DNA of 64,000 bases from Alistipes megaguti (GTDB lineage Bacteria; Bacteroidota; Bacteroidia; Bacteroidales; Rikenellaceae): positions 2,581,001 to 2,645,000 of the forward strand of contig NZ_LR027382.1 of assembly GCF_900604385.1 (NCBI RefSeq), read 5' to 3'. Both the position numbers and the translations under genes were made by a program. Positions 51,706-61,074 of this stretch are shown in pieces (the first letter of the stretch is position 1; the number at the start of each line of letters is the position of its first letter). The notes under the pieces are model-generated. The model was not told where the DNA came from and did no database searches. It was given only the letters and a program-made list of their open reading frames with translations.

Positions 51706-52215
51706 ATGTCGATGGTTTTCCGATTCCGGATGTTGAGCGACGAGAACGACAATTTCGTGCGCGACTACGAAGTGATGTATGATACGACGCTGCTGGATTT
51801 TCACCGTTTCATCCTGCAGTCGCTTGAATACGAGGACTGCATGGCCTCGTTCTTTACGGCCGACGAGCGTTGGGAGCGTCAGCGCGAATTCACGTTGATG
51901 GATATGGGCGCCGGTTCGGAGGATGCTCCCGAAACGATGGATCGCGTGACACTCGGTCAGTTGATCCACCACCATCGCGACCGTCTGATCTACCTTTTCG
52001 ACCTGTTTGGCGACCGGGCCTATTACCTGGAGTTGACGGGTGTCTACGAAGCCGATGACGATTCGACCTATCCGCGCGAGATCTTTGCGCTGGCCGAAGC
52101 GCCGGATCAGTACGACCCCTCGAAGACCCATGCCGAGGAGGGTTCGGCCTTCGACGAGATCATGGACGAATTCAAGGATTTCGAAGGAGACGACTCCTAC
52201 GACGATGAGTACTAA
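51706..52215 (+). CDS. PRiA4 ORF3-like small acidic protein
   Basis: 169 residues. The motif string FRFRMLSDENDNFVRDYEVMYDTTLLDFHRFILQSLEYED, GQLIHHHRDRLIYLFDLFGDRAYYLELTGVYE and a strongly acidic tail (DEIMDEFKDFEGDDSYDDEY) fit the pRiA4b ORF-3/IS1096 passenger type family, which is common in Bacteroidetes genomes as a housekeeping-like protein of unknown role. There is no transposase here. It overlaps miaA by 11 nt, so the two are coupled. Confidence 0.75.
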   Translation: MSMVFRFRMLSDENDNFVRDYEVMYDTTLLDFHRFILQSLEYEDCMASFFTADERWERQREFTLMDMGAGSEDAPETMDRVTLGQLIHHHRDRLIYLFDLFGDRAYYLELTGVYEADDDSTYPREIFALAEAPDQYDPSKTHAEEGSAFDEIMDEFKDFEGDDSYDDEY

Positions 52216-53110
52216 ACGGTTGCTGGTGATCGTCGGGCCGACGGGCTCGGGCAAGACGGATCTGAGCATCCGTCTGGCGTTGCATTACGGCGCTCCGATT
52301 CTCTCGACCGACTCCCGGCAATTCTATCGCGGCATGCCGATCGGTACGGCCCAGCCCGATCCAGAACAACTGCAAACCGTTGAACATCACTTTATTGCTT
52401 CGCATGATATCACGGACAACTTGAGCTGCGGCGAGTATGCCGTGCAGGCTTTGTCGTGTCTGGAACGTCTCTTTTCAGGGCATGACTGGGTGGTGGCGGT
52501 CGGCGGTTCGGGACTCTACGTGAAGGCGTTGTGCGAAGGGATGGATGACCTGCCGCAGGCGGATCCCGCCCTGCGGGATGAACTGGGCCGACGCCTTGCG
52601 ACGGAGGGGGTCGATGCGTTGGCCGAGGAGCTCCGCCGGCTTGATCCGGCCTATTACGAGGTGGTCGATCGCAAGAATCCCGCCCGGGTTGTCCGGGCGT
52701 TGGAGGTCTGCCTGCAGACCGGCCGCCCCTACTCCGAGCAGCGGACCGGCAGTCGTCAGACGCGCCCCTTCGAGATCATCAAGATCGGCATCGACCTGCC
52801 GCGGGAGGAGCTCTATGACCGGATTAACCGGCGGGTTGATCGCATGTTGGCCGACGGTCTGGAGGCTGAGGCGCGAAGGCTCTACCCCTATCGGGCGCTG
52901 AATGCCCTACAGACGGTGGGCTATCGGGAATTTTTTGACTGTTTCGAGGGGCGGACGAGTTACGACGAGGCGGTCGAACTGATCAAGCGCAACTCGCGGC
53001 GCTATGCCAAGCGGCAGTTAACCTGGTTTCGGCGCGATCCGGAGATTCGATGGTTTGGCCCGACGGAGGATGCGGCGATGATCGAATATGTAGATGCACG
53101 GACACGTTAA
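52205..53110 (+). CDS. miaA: tRNA dimethylallyltransferase
   Basis: 301 residues, the usual length. It adds an isoprenyl group to A37 of tRNAs that read UNN codons. The P-loop IVGPTGSGKTDLSI (residues 9-22), STDSRQFYRGMPIGTAQP, GGSGLYVKAL, RKNPARVVRALEV and NALQTVGYREFFDCFEG are all diagnostic. It is followed by tRNA-Leu(TAA), itself a MiaA substrate class, but from its own promoter. Confidence 0.97.
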   Translation: MSTKRLLVIVGPTGSGKTDLSIRLALHYGAPILSTDSRQFYRGMPIGTAQPDPEQLQTVEHHFIASHDITDNLSCGEYAVQALSCLERLFSGHDWVVAVGGSGLYVKALCEGMDDLPQADPALRDELGRRLATEGVDALAEELRRLDPAYYEVVDRKNPARVVRALEVCLQTGRPYSEQRTGSRQTRPFEIIKIGIDLPREELYDRINRRVDRMLADGLEAEARRLYPYRALNALQTVGYREFFDCFEGRTSYDEAVELIKRNSRRYAKRQLTWFRRDPEIRWFGPTEDAAMIEYVDARTR

Positions 53111-53120
53111 TACGTGTCCG
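53099..53120 (+). terminator. Hairpin at the miaA stop
   Basis: A perfect 9-bp inverted repeat (CGGACACGT and ACGTGTCCG) around the TAA stop with a 4-nt loop. There is no long T run, so it may be a weak terminator or a 3'-end stabilising hairpin. Confidence 0.6.
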
Positions 53121-53122
53121 GA

Positions 53123-53154
53123 TTTGGCGAATCGGGAATCTTTTCGTAATTTTG
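53123..53154 (+). promoter_or_regulatory. Promoter of tRNA-Leu
   Basis: TTTG at 53123-53126 and TAATTTTG at 53147-53154 with a 20-bp spacer, matching the consensus. The tRNA begins 26 nt after the -7 box. Confidence 0.85.
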
Positions 53155-53179
53155 CCGTCGCCTTTCATAAGAAAAGAGG

Positions 53180-53265
53180 GCCCGGATGGTGGAATCGGTA
53201 GACACGCCGGACTTAAAATCCTGTGGCCAGCAGTGGCCGTGCCGGTTCGACCCCGGCTCCGGGTA
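53180..53265 (+). tRNA. tRNA-Leu (anticodon TAA)
   Basis: An 86-nt class II tRNA. Acceptor GCCCGGA with TCCGGGT (terminal G-U), anticodon loop CTTAAAA with anticodon TAA, and a long variable arm (TGGCCAGCAGTGGCC region). The T arm contains GGTTCGACCCC and the discriminator is A. CCA is not encoded. Confidence 0.95.
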
Positions 53266-53272
53266 CTATGAG

Positions 53273-53319
53273 AATCGCTTAATTTGTTGATACAGACGAA
53301 TTAAGCGATTTTTATTTTT
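53273..53319 (+). terminator. Terminator of tRNA-Leu
   Basis: A perfect 12-bp inverted repeat (AATCGCTTAATT and AATTAAGCGATT) with a 14-nt loop and a T-rich tail. Nothing further is visible in 53320-53402. Confidence 0.88.
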
Positions 53320-53402
53320 CGGATTTTCCCCCACATTTTCCCCACACGTGCTGTGAATGATGTTTTAATCCACCTCTTTTACCCAATCATGCGCATGTTT
53401 TA

Positions 53403-55886
53403 TTATGATCTTTCGGGCAGTGTCAGCGGAATATCTGGATAGAGTGTTTCGTAGGGTTGCATTGGCTCCAGAGTTTGCGGACGACTTGCCGAGCGGAGGA
53501 AATCCCAGAAATCTGCGGGAAAGTGCACGACTTGTCCCACATGGGAGCGAAGTGTGGTCAACACCACACGGCCATCGCTCAGCCTTCCGATGTGTTCGAG
53601 TTTTTCGCTGCCGAACATCCCGGGACGGATGCGCAGCACCTCGCCGGTCGTGCGGTTCCAGAGCCGGGCGAAATCCAGCCGCATCGAGTCGCACGCTCCT
53701 TTGATCAGCACCCAGTCGTCACCAAACGGGAGAAGATTCGACCAGGGATCTACATTCTGCATCCGGGTAGTCCGGCAGCGGCGCGTATCGACGTCGAGTT
53801 CCAATAGTCGGGCGACCAACTCCCGGTCCGAGAAGCCGCACATCACCAGTCGGCCGGTTCCGGGGACAGGGATGGAGCCGTTGAATCCGTCGCCGCTCGC
53901 TATGCGGAAGCCCAGCGGTGAGAGCGAGCCGTTGTCGTAACGATAGGTCTCATCGCCGTGGGCAAGGAGGACGCGTCCGAGTCCGTCGCAGGCGAACCTG
54001 CAAGGGTGCTGCGCCTTGGGCAGGGGAAAACGCTGGACGCGCTCCACTCCCTGCGGATTCATCGTGAGGATCGTGGCGCTCTGCCGGTCGCCGAAGCAGA
54101 GATAGCGGCCGAACCATCGGGGGCGTTGATCGAGGAAAAGAAAGGGCGACTCCTGTTTCGGCAGGTCGCACAGCCGCTTCCAGCTGTTCGCTTCCAGGGG
54201 ATTCCTGCCTCCGAGGAGCATCCAGCACTGCATGGGCGGAATGTAGTAGAACGCCGCATAGAAATCCATCTCCGGCGAGTAGGTCAGGCAGCAAAACCGG
54301 TTCCAGCGCACCTTGACCGGCCGAAGCGGACGCTGGCGGAGGTCGGCGACGAAATTCCCCTGCCACTCCTCCGCATCGCGGCTTTTCCACCGTCCGCTGC
54401 AGAAGTCGCCGGCCAGCGCGTCGAGCATGTAGTCGGCATCATCGGGCCACGGTACCTCTTCGCAGGGCATCGTGCGCCCGGGGTCGATTTCGCGGGCCGG
54501 AGAGCCAGGTGCGCGCCCCGACTGCTTCAATTGCCGGCAATATTGACCCGCCTTCCGGCAGCTCTTTTCGAAATCCGTAGCGTGAGCCTCCGGCTGCAAC
54601 GTGAGGAGGTAGATATCGTCGCCGTCGAGATCATAGAGCCGGTATCCGTGGCCGGTCAGCTCCTGTCCGAGAGCGGTCATACCCTCCTCATGCGAGCGGC
54701 AGGCATATTGAACCCCGATCTCGTCGAATCGGGCGTCGTGCAGCACTGAAATCTCTTCGCCCCACTTTTTCCGCATCTCAGCCAGCGAGTCGTTCACCTC
54801 CCCATCGTATTTGAGCAGGTCCAGCGCCTCCTCCACGGCCCGCTCGACCTCCGGGGATTTGCTCCTTTCTGCCGACGTGCCATCCGTATCGCTCTCCGCC
54901 TCCGGCTGGCCAGGCGTCTCCTCTGCGGCCTGTTCGACCTCCGAAGATTTGCGTCCGAGCTGATCTTCGAGCATCTGAAACACTTTCACGTGGGAGTTTC
55001 GGATCCCCTGACTCGTGTAGACCATCACGGGTTTGCGTACCAGGCGGATGCTGAATCCTTCGAGCGCGTCGAACAACTCCGGGAGCTGCAACGGTGTAAA
55101 CATCCGGTGCTGCATCACGGGGAGGTCTTCGATGAAGAGATCGCCGTGGCCCTCGTTCCACAGGCCGCGTGTCGTGTTGTCGTCGTTGCGGAGCGAGATC
55201 TCGTAGCTGTTGTGCTGGCGGCAACTGCCGTAGAGGCTGCGGGGACTGTTCAGCCTGAACGTCAGCACCACGCGCCGGCGCCGCTCCTCCTTCGGTGCTG
55301 CCGGATCGGCATAGGGCTCGCCGTCGGAGGAGAATTGCGTGATGACCTCCCATTCGTATGACTCGGGCCACGGGATTCCGGCGGCCTCCAGCCATCGGAA
55401 GGCCTCCAATTGGTGCGTAACGGAGTCGTAGAAGCCTTCAATCCGACTTCTGAGTTCCTGCAGGTGGGGAAATGGAAATCCCTCCAGCAGGCGGACAATG
55501 CGCCGCAGCAGGAACAGTTCCGCGGGATCCTCGACCATCAGTATGCGCGCCAGCACGAGCAGATAACGCACGGCCTCCGGCTCTGCCGAAAGGGCGAGAA
55601 GCGCCACGCAGTACCAGAACCCCACGATATCGTAGTCCTTCGGCAGACCCGTCGTGCGTTGGCGTTCGCACTCCTCCGTCGAGGTCGGGAGGATGGCGTA
55701 GTTGTCGAGCGAGACCGCAACGGCCCGCACCACCTCCGCGTCGGCGGCGAACGGCTCCATGCGCAGTACCTCCTTGAGATTGAGCGGTGCGTGAATGAAC
55801 GATCCAAGTTTGCGGTTGAGTGCATCGATCTTTTCGGCCGTCCCGGGAGTGCATCCGGGCAGCGGGGTGATTTTCAGTGGTGTCAT
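53403..55886 (-). CDS. Large uncharacterised protein of the accessory array
   Basis: 827 residues, no signal peptide or membrane helix, so cytoplasmic. The N-terminal 300 residues are helical. The middle (about 310-365) is a low-complexity Glu/Ser/Pro-rich linker with two related copies of SSEVEQAAEE / SPEVERAVEE. A small alpha/beta segment follows at about 390-450 (ARFDEIGVQYACRSHEEGMTALGQELTGHGYRLYDLDGDDIYLL), slightly reminiscent of DUF6630. The last 300 residues contain repeated Gly-Asp turns and short strands (FACDGLGRVLLAHGDETYRYDNGSL), as in a beta-propeller. I do not recognise the whole. It is the last gene of the minus-strand array and overlaps the previous start by 4 nt. Confidence 0.75.
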   Translation of the reverse strand: MTPLKITPLPGCTPGTAEKIDALNRKLGSFIHAPLNLKEVLRMEPFAADAEVVRAVAVSLDNYAILPTSTEECERQRTTGLPKDYDIVGFWYCVALLALSAEPEAVRYLLVLARILMVEDPAELFLLRRIVRLLEGFPFPHLQELRSRIEGFYDSVTHQLEAFRWLEAAGIPWPESYEWEVITQFSSDGEPYADPAAPKEERRRRVVLTFRLNSPRSLYGSCRQHNSYEISLRNDDNTTRGLWNEGHGDLFIEDLPVMQHRMFTPLQLPELFDALEGFSIRLVRKPVMVYTSQGIRNSHVKVFQMLEDQLGRKSSEVEQAAEETPGQPEAESDTDGTSAERSKSPEVERAVEEALDLLKYDGEVNDSLAEMRKKWGEEISVLHDARFDEIGVQYACRSHEEGMTALGQELTGHGYRLYDLDGDDIYLLTLQPEAHATDFEKSCRKAGQYCRQLKQSGRAPGSPAREIDPGRTMPCEEVPWPDDADYMLDALAGDFCSGRWKSRDAEEWQGNFVADLRQRPLRPVKVRWNRFCCLTYSPEMDFYAAFYYIPPMQCWMLLGGRNPLEANSWKRLCDLPKQESPFLFLDQRPRWFGRYLCFGDRQSATILTMNPQGVERVQRFPLPKAQHPCRFACDGLGRVLLAHGDETYRYDNGSLSPLGFRIASGDGFNGSIPVPGTGRLVMCGFSDRELVARLLELDVDTRRCRTTRMQNVDPWSNLLPFGDDWVLIKGACDSMRLDFARLWNRTTGEVLRIRPGMFGSEKLEHIGRLSDGRVVLTTLRSHVGQVVHFPADFWDFLRSASRPQTLEPMQPYETLYPDIPLTLPERS

Positions 55887-57019
55887 GGTATCGGACTTAC
55901 ATCGGTGAATGAATGGGTATCTTTTTCCCGTGCTGCGATTGCCTCCGTCACCCGGCGGATATTCCGACGGGTATATCCGAACGAGACGATCGAACTGCGC
56001 TTGCCGAGGTCATTGATGCTGTTGATCCAGATGCCGCCGCGGTCGTGTGCGACGAAGATCTGTTCACCCCACGTGGCGCTCCACCAGGCGGGATGGGTGT
56101 GTGCGACGAAAAAATCCCGGTCCATGTGGCCGATCGTCCAGTCGTACTGCTCGGCCAGCTCCCGAAGCAAAGCGTCGATCCGCTCCGGCGGCAGCTCCGT
56201 TTTTCTCCAGTGGAAGAAAAGCCTGCGGTATTGGAGGCGGAAGAGGACGAAAGCCACCGGGGCGCAAACGGCCGCGATCCAGAGAAGCGCGCTGGTCGAG
56301 ATAGACACCATACCCGTGAGAGTGATGATGACCATGAAGAGCGGAAGATAGAGAAGCATGATCGGAAGCAGGTAATGGGTCCAGATTCCTTCGGCGTTGA
56401 GCGGCAGCCTGCGGTGTCGCCGTATGAAGTCGGCCGTATCGCCCCGGGCTTCGTTGCGGCATCCAATCCGAATGAATGCTTCAACGAGGAGCAGACAACC
56501 GATTCCCGCCACCCATAACAGGAAGGTAGGAACGGCATTTAGCTCCGGTGCTCCGACCTGGATCGTCAATACGCCGTCGTAGGCCACCCCGTCGAACGAG
56601 AGATCCCGGCAACGAAGCCGGTACTCACCCTTTTTGGCGGGAGAGAAGCGATAGAAGTGCCGGCAGACACGTGTGGTCATGCCGTTGCTCCAGGATTCGG
56701 AAGAGGAACTGCGGAGCCATGTCAGCGATGTCCCCTCCTCCGTGACGATGGTCGGGGTTCGGTCGGTATATTGGTTGCTGGAGAGCAGAATCTCGTAGTC
56801 GCCCCGAGCCCGCGGCTGCCCGGCATTGATCGAGAGAGAGCAGCGCACAGTGTCGCATTCCGGGGTGGTGGTGTGGAGCAGGACCGCCCGGGCGGCGTTT
56901 TCCGGTACAACGTCGAAGTCGGGAAGGTCGCCCGCCGGAGCCTGTTCGCCTTGTACACTCCAGATCGGAAGTGTCAGTGCGAGCAGCAGTCCGAATCCGC
57001 GCCGAATAACTTTTTCCAT
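55883..57019 (-). CDS. Membrane protein with signal peptide, unknown function
   Basis: 378 residues. A signal peptide (MEKVIRRGFGLLLALTLPIWSVQG) precedes an extracytoplasmic beta-rich domain (to about 180). Membrane helices follow at about 182-202, 236-256 and 264-284, and a cytoplasmic tail with WTIGHMDRDFFVAHTHPAWW, WGEQIFVAHDRGGIWINSIND ends the protein. No family is recognised. The start at 57019 is chosen for the signal peptide. An open frame upstream is basic and non-protein-like. Confidence 0.75.
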   Translation of the reverse strand: MEKVIRRGFGLLLALTLPIWSVQGEQAPAGDLPDFDVVPENAARAVLLHTTTPECDTVRCSLSINAGQPRARGDYEILLSSNQYTDRTPTIVTEEGTSLTWLRSSSSESWSNGMTTRVCRHFYRFSPAKKGEYRLRCRDLSFDGVAYDGVLTIQVGAPELNAVPTFLLWVAGIGCLLLVEAFIRIGCRNEARGDTADFIRRHRRLPLNAEGIWTHYLLPIMLLYLPLFMVIITLTGMVSISTSALLWIAAVCAPVAFVLFRLQYRRLFFHWRKTELPPERIDALLRELAEQYDWTIGHMDRDFFVAHTHPAWWSATWGEQIFVAHDRGGIWINSINDLGKRSSIVSFGYTRRNIRRVTEAIAAREKDTHSFTDVSPIP

Positions 57020-57020
57020 A

Positions 57021-57653
57021 TCACTCGACGGCAGTTTCGAAGGGCGACCGATCGAGCAGGGCCTCCTCGGGAATCCCGGTCGACCGGGGCCAGTAAAACT
57101 CATCCTCCGTATCATCAATCCAGAAGAGCGGCAGCATCAGGGGCAGATACTCGAACAGATGTCGGCCGTCGGTCAGGCTTGCAAAGACCACGATGAAGGT
57201 ATTCATCCGCATACGCTCGTCCCAGGCAAAGCGCCACGAGAGATAGAGGTTCTGCATCCGGCCGGGACGGGTCACTACATCCACATCCCCCTCTCCGTCG
57301 GGCATGAAATGGCCCGAGTCGAGCGACAGTTCGCCCAGCTCCATGATGCCCTCGGAGGCTTGAAGAACGCACGTCGCCTTGAAATACTCCCCGCGGCGGA
57401 TCGAGCGGTGGGGAATGGTCGCGCGAACCACTACCCAGACCGAATCCCCGTGCAGGATGGCGCGCTCGACATCGAAGCGCACCTGCGGACGTTCGAGGGG
57501 TTTCAGACGGCGGTTTACCACCTCGGCATCCCGATACAGCCAGGTCGATTCGGAGGCTACGAACGTCGGGGCGATCTCCGCGGATTTGCGAGTACTTGCG
57601 CAGCCTGTGGCGGCGAGCAGAAGGAGAAATACGATGAGATGATTGATTTTCAT
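57021..57653 (-). CDS. Lipoprotein of unknown function
   Basis: 210 residues. The lipobox in LLLLAATGCAST gives the modified Cys at about residue 18. The rest is a beta-strand-rich domain (VWVVVRATIPHRSIRRGEYFKATCVLQ, NLYLSWRFAWDERMRMNTFIVVFASL). It has no known motif. It lies 1 nt before the next gene in the direction of transcription and may form an envelope complex with the membrane protein encoded there. Confidence 0.75.
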   Translation of the reverse strand: MKINHLIVFLLLLAATGCASTRKSAEIAPTFVASESTWLYRDAEVVNRRLKPLERPQVRFDVERAILHGDSVWVVVRATIPHRSIRRGEYFKATCVLQASEGIMELGELSLDSGHFMPDGEGDVDVVTRPGRMQNLYLSWRFAWDERMRMNTFIVVFASLTDGRHLFEYLPLMLPLFWIDDTEDEFYWPRSTGIPEEALLDRSPFETAVE

Positions 57654-57664
57654 GATTTTGGGTT

Positions 57665-58186
57665 TTATGTGTAGCGGGCCAGCAGCCAGATAACGAGTCC
57701 GACAACGAGTGCCACGGCGAGAAAGCGTACCGGATCGCGTTGGATAGAAGGCTCCTCTTCGGGTCGGCAGCGGAACATCCGGGCCAGTTCTTCGAAACTC
57801 CGGCAGCCGTAGACCGCCTGTCGGAAGTCGGCGGCGTTGCGCCAGCACGCCTCCCGAAACCACTCCGACTGGGGGTATTCACGGGCGATCCACGCCTGCA
57901 GTTCCGGGAGCGGACAATCGCGAACCTCCTCTTCGAAGTCGGTATCGTAGCGGACGGTGCGCCGGTCAGCCGGGCCGATGCGACCGCAGAGCCCGACAGG
58001 CCCGATCTCCCGGCAGCGGCGGATCGTGTAGCGTCGTCCGGAGGCATCGACCGCCTCCTGTCCCGCCCAGCCGTTGGCTTCGGCGAGCAGCCGGCGGGTC
58101 GTCACGTTCTCCTCCCGCCAGAAGACATAAACCATGTGCTCCGCGGGGGCAAGGTAGAAGACCGGGTATTTCAGCGCGGCTTTCAT
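57665..58186 (-). CDS. Tail-anchored small protein, unknown function
   Basis: 173 residues, with one hydrophobic helix at the extreme C-terminus (VRFLAVALVVGLVIWLLARYT). The rest is soluble and rich in Arg, Glu and aromatics (WIAREYPQSEWFREACWRN, GCRSFEELARMFRC). No domain recognised. It would face the cytoplasm and hold to the inner membrane. Confidence 0.7.
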   Translation of the reverse strand: MKAALKYPVFYLAPAEHMVYVFWREENVTTRRLLAEANGWAGQEAVDASGRRYTIRRCREIGPVGLCGRIGPADRRTVRYDTDFEEEVRDCPLPELQAWIAREYPQSEWFREACWRNAADFRQAVYGCRSFEELARMFRCRPEEEPSIQRDPVRFLAVALVVGLVIWLLARYT

Positions 58187-58204
58187 CGCTGCTTCGTCGT
58201 GTTC

Positions 58205-59008
58205 TTACCACGGGTAGCGTACCCACGGGCTTTTCGGATCGTTCAGCAGCACGTCGGCCGTCTTCTTCATCACCGAATTGTAGGCCCGTTTGCCGCCCCA
58301 GAGCGAGCGCCCGAGAATATAGCTCATCGCCAGTTCGCGCCACGATCCACACGTCTCGTGCGCCAGCGCGTCGGCGCGTCCGATGTAACGCCATGCCTCC
58401 TCTTCGGAGAGGTAGCCCATCTCGCAGCAGGCGCGCGCCAGAAAAACGATACGCCCGGCATCCCAACCTGTCACGTTGCAGCCGTTGAGTTCTTCCTTCG
58501 AGGCGACCACGCCGCACGCGAGGAGTTCGTCAAAGGTCTCCCGCAGATTCTCGAGCTGCGACGAGACCTTGTCGTAATCCTCCTGCGAGGTCATCCGCTG
58601 TTGGAGGAGTTCGTCCTGCCGTTCGCGACCGTCGAGCCGAAAGGCCTCGAGCACCGTGGGCCAGTAGTAGCGGAATCCCTTTTCGCAGAGGTAGTCCAGT
58701 TGTGCGCGGGCCTCGGCGGTGGAGTCAATGCCCCACCAGCCGCCCACGATCTCGGGCAGCGTGTCGAAAATCCCCGTTTCCAGTGAATTCTGCCACGCCC
58801 CCTGCTGCGAGGCGTACATCGCCCCGACGGCCAGCTGACGACACCGTTCGTTATCGAGCGTCGATTTCGGATTGAGGCATATTTCCTTGAAGGATCGACG
58901 CAGCTTGCGCACCGTTCGCCAGACCCGGCTGCCTTTCCTGTAGAGCCACGTCAGAGCGCCGACCGCCACGGCAGCCAGCATCACATAGAATTCAAGTCCC
59001 CGTTCCAT
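58205..59008 (-). CDS. DUF1266-family protein, membrane-anchored
   Basis: 267 residues. An N-terminal membrane helix (about 7-23) is followed by a helical domain. DUF1266 features are GWDAGRIVFLARACCEMGYLSEEEAWRYI near 190-218 and SWRELAMSYILGRSLWGGKRA near 228-248, with the end SPWVRYPW. A paralogue lies 22 nt upstream. DUF1266 proteins are of unknown function and often sit near polymorphic toxin or secretion loci. Confidence 0.8.
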   Translation of the reverse strand: MERGLEFYVMLAAVAVGALTWLYRKGSRVWRTVRKLRRSFKEICLNPKSTLDNERCRQLAVGAMYASQQGAWQNSLETGIFDTLPEIVGGWWGIDSTAEARAQLDYLCEKGFRYYWPTVLEAFRLDGRERQDELLQQRMTSQEDYDKVSSQLENLRETFDELLACGVVASKEELNGCNVTGWDAGRIVFLARACCEMGYLSEEEAWRYIGRADALAHETCGSWRELAMSYILGRSLWGGKRAYNSVMKKTADVLLNDPKSPWVRYPW

Positions 59009-59029
59009 CGTCTCGGCGTTGTCGGGGTG

Positions 59030-60043
59030 CTATGCGTTCCACGGGATCTGCCTCCAGGGCGAGGTCTCCTCTTCGAGCAGCGCGCTGACGATCTCCCAGG
59101 CGGTCTGGCAATCCTCCTCATCGCCGTGCCAGACGCCGCGACCCATGGCGAAGCTGCGTCCGTACTCCTCCCACGACGGGAAGTGTTCGCTGGCGGCATC
59201 GGCCGCCACCTGCATTACCTGCCACATCTCCTCTTTGGAGAGGTAGCCGGCATGGAGGGCCCAGCGTCCGAGATTGGCGATGCGCACCAGATCCCACGCA
59301 ATGACCGTCCGCGGAAGCGTTTCAGCTGTGCAATACCCGTTTTCGACCATAAACTCCGCGATCAACTGCACATCTTCGGCTTTCTCCTCGGGATCGCCCG
59401 CTTCGGGCTGGTCGCCGCGCATGAGCGCCAGCGCCGCGTCGGCATCGGCATGATGCCCTTCGAGGAGCAGCCACCGGACGATTTCGAGCGTCGATTCGCG
59501 GTCCGTAATGTTCCACCAGCTCTGAAGTTGCGCGCGGTAGGTTTCGGGCAGGACCTCGCTCTCGACAGCATCCACCTCCTCGTCGTTGTATATGAGCAGT
59601 GGCGCCGCAAAGGCCATCAGTCGCATCTGTTCAGCCGTCAGATGGCACGTCGCAGCGTGCTTGATCTCCCAGCCGTCGTCCTCGCCCAGCCAGTCGAGCG
59701 CCGCGGCATTCGCTTCGCGCAGCTCCGTTTCGAGACTCCCGTCCTGCATCGCCTGCATGGTTGCGGCGGCCTGCGCCAGGTTCTGTCGGGCGGCTTCGGC
59801 CACGGCCGCGGCATCCACACCGCCGAGCGTTCCCATGGCGGCCTGCTGTGCCTGGATCTCTGCCAGATTGGGCACGGCAGCTTGCATCTGCGCCATGATC
59901 TGTGCCTGCATGTCGCCCATGTCGGGCATGTCGGGCATCCCCGGAATCGATCCCATCATTGCGCGCATCTGCTCCAGGGCTGCCTCCTGTGCCGCCCGGG
60001 CAATCTCCTCCGGACTTTGGGGTTTCATCTTCTCGTTTGCCAT
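59030..60043 (-). CDS. DUF1266-family protein, soluble
   Basis: 337 residues. The N-terminal about 100 residues are Met/Gln/Ala-rich and low complexity (MPDMPDMGDMQAQIMAQMQAA). The C-terminal half repeats the DUF1266 pattern (AWDLVRIANLGRWALHAGYLSKEEMWQVM, SWEEYGRSFAMGRGVWHGDEED, SPWRQIPWNA), clearly paralogous to the preceding protein. No membrane helix. Confidence 0.8.
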   Translation of the reverse strand: MANEKMKPQSPEEIARAAQEAALEQMRAMMGSIPGMPDMPDMGDMQAQIMAQMQAAVPNLAEIQAQQAAMGTLGGVDAAAVAEAARQNLAQAAATMQAMQDGSLETELREANAAALDWLGEDDGWEIKHAATCHLTAEQMRLMAFAAPLLIYNDEEVDAVESEVLPETYRAQLQSWWNITDRESTLEIVRWLLLEGHHADADAALALMRGDQPEAGDPEEKAEDVQLIAEFMVENGYCTAETLPRTVIAWDLVRIANLGRWALHAGYLSKEEMWQVMQVAADAASEHFPSWEEYGRSFAMGRGVWHGDEEDCQTAWEIVSALLEEETSPWRQIPWNA

Positions 60044-60074
60044 GTTCGGTATGTTTTAAGGTTTTCGATCCATT

Positions 60075-61064
60075 TTATCCTTCGGTGCCGGCCGCAAGCA
60101 GCAGCTCGACGATCTCCGTGAAGCCGCGTTCGCCGGCATAGTAAAGTGCCGTGTGCTGGAGGTTGTCCGCCGCATTGACGTCGGCACGATGCTCCACAAG
60201 CAGGCGCACGACTTCGTTGTTCCCGGCGCGGGCCGCCATGAGCAGCGGGGTTTCACCCTCTCCGTTGCGGGCGTCGATTGCCGCGCCGGCCCCGAGCAGC
60301 GCCTCCACAAGGAAGCGATTGCCCGCCTGTGCCGCCCAATGCAGCGGTGTTGTCCCATTGGTTAACGGCCGGTTTGCGTCGGCCCCGGCATCGAGGAGCA
60401 TCCGGGCAATGTGCAGATTCCCGCGTCCGCACGCCACCAGCAACGGCGTTTCGCCCGCATCGTTCGGCGCATTGAGCTGCGCTTTCGAGGCCGCGAGCAG
60501 TGTACGCACGACCTCGGCCTGATCGTTGTAAACGGCTTGGTGCAGCGGCGTATTACCATTGGTATCGCGCGCCATGCCGTTTGCCGCATCATTTTGTGTG
60601 AGGCGTGCAACTACCTCCGTCAGCCCGTGTGCCGTGGCGTAGTCCAGTGCGCGGTGTCCCGTCTGGTCCGTAGCCTCTGTGTCGGCCCCGCGGTCGATCA
60701 ACCACAGCGCGGCATCCATGCGGCGGTTTTCCACGAGCCGCATCAGCGGCGTGCAGCCCTCCCGGTCGGCGGCATCCGGATCAGCCCCGGCATCGAGAAG
60801 TCGGGCCAGGATCTCGCGGTTCCCCTTCCGGGCGGCGGCGTGGAGCGGCGTTTCGCCCCGGTTGTTTACCAACGAGGCATCGGCTCCCTTTTCCAGCAGC
60901 AGCACTGCCAAATCCCGGTATCCTTCGCGGCAGGCATAATGGAGCGCCGTGTTGCCCTCGGCATCGCGCCGGTTGAGGTCGATGCCGCCCCGTTCGAGGA
61001 GGATCTTCACGATGCTCTTCTGCCCGTTTCGGCAGGCGTTCAGAAAGGTCTGAAAGGTATCCAT
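60075..61064 (-). CDS. Ankyrin-repeat protein 1
   Basis: 329 residues made almost entirely of about nine or ten ankyrin repeats of about 33 residues (consensus DxxGxTPLHxAAxxGxxEIVxLLLxxGADxN). It has no signal peptide or other domain. Ankyrin proteins in bacteria bind proteins and are known as one of the immunity classes of polymorphic toxin systems. A second ankyrin gene follows on the upstream side after 10 nt. Confidence 0.92.
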   Translation of the reverse strand: MDTFQTFLNACRNGQKSIVKILLERGGIDLNRRDAEGNTALHYACREGYRDLAVLLLEKGADASLVNNRGETPLHAAARKGNREILARLLDAGADPDAADREGCTPLMRLVENRRMDAALWLIDRGADTEATDQTGHRALDYATAHGLTEVVARLTQNDAANGMARDTNGNTPLHQAVYNDQAEVVRTLLAASKAQLNAPNDAGETPLLVACGRGNLHIARMLLDAGADANRPLTNGTTPLHWAAQAGNRFLVEALLGAGAAIDARNGEGETPLLMAARAGNNEVVRLLVEHRADVNAADNLQHTALYYAGERGFTEIVELLLAAGTEG

Positions 61065-61074
61065 GGCGTTGATT

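Noticed and set aside
51706..52215. PRiA4/IS1096-passenger protein as part of an insertion sequence
   Set aside because: There is no transposase, no terminal inverted repeats and no target duplication. The gene is coupled to miaA by an 11-nt overlap.
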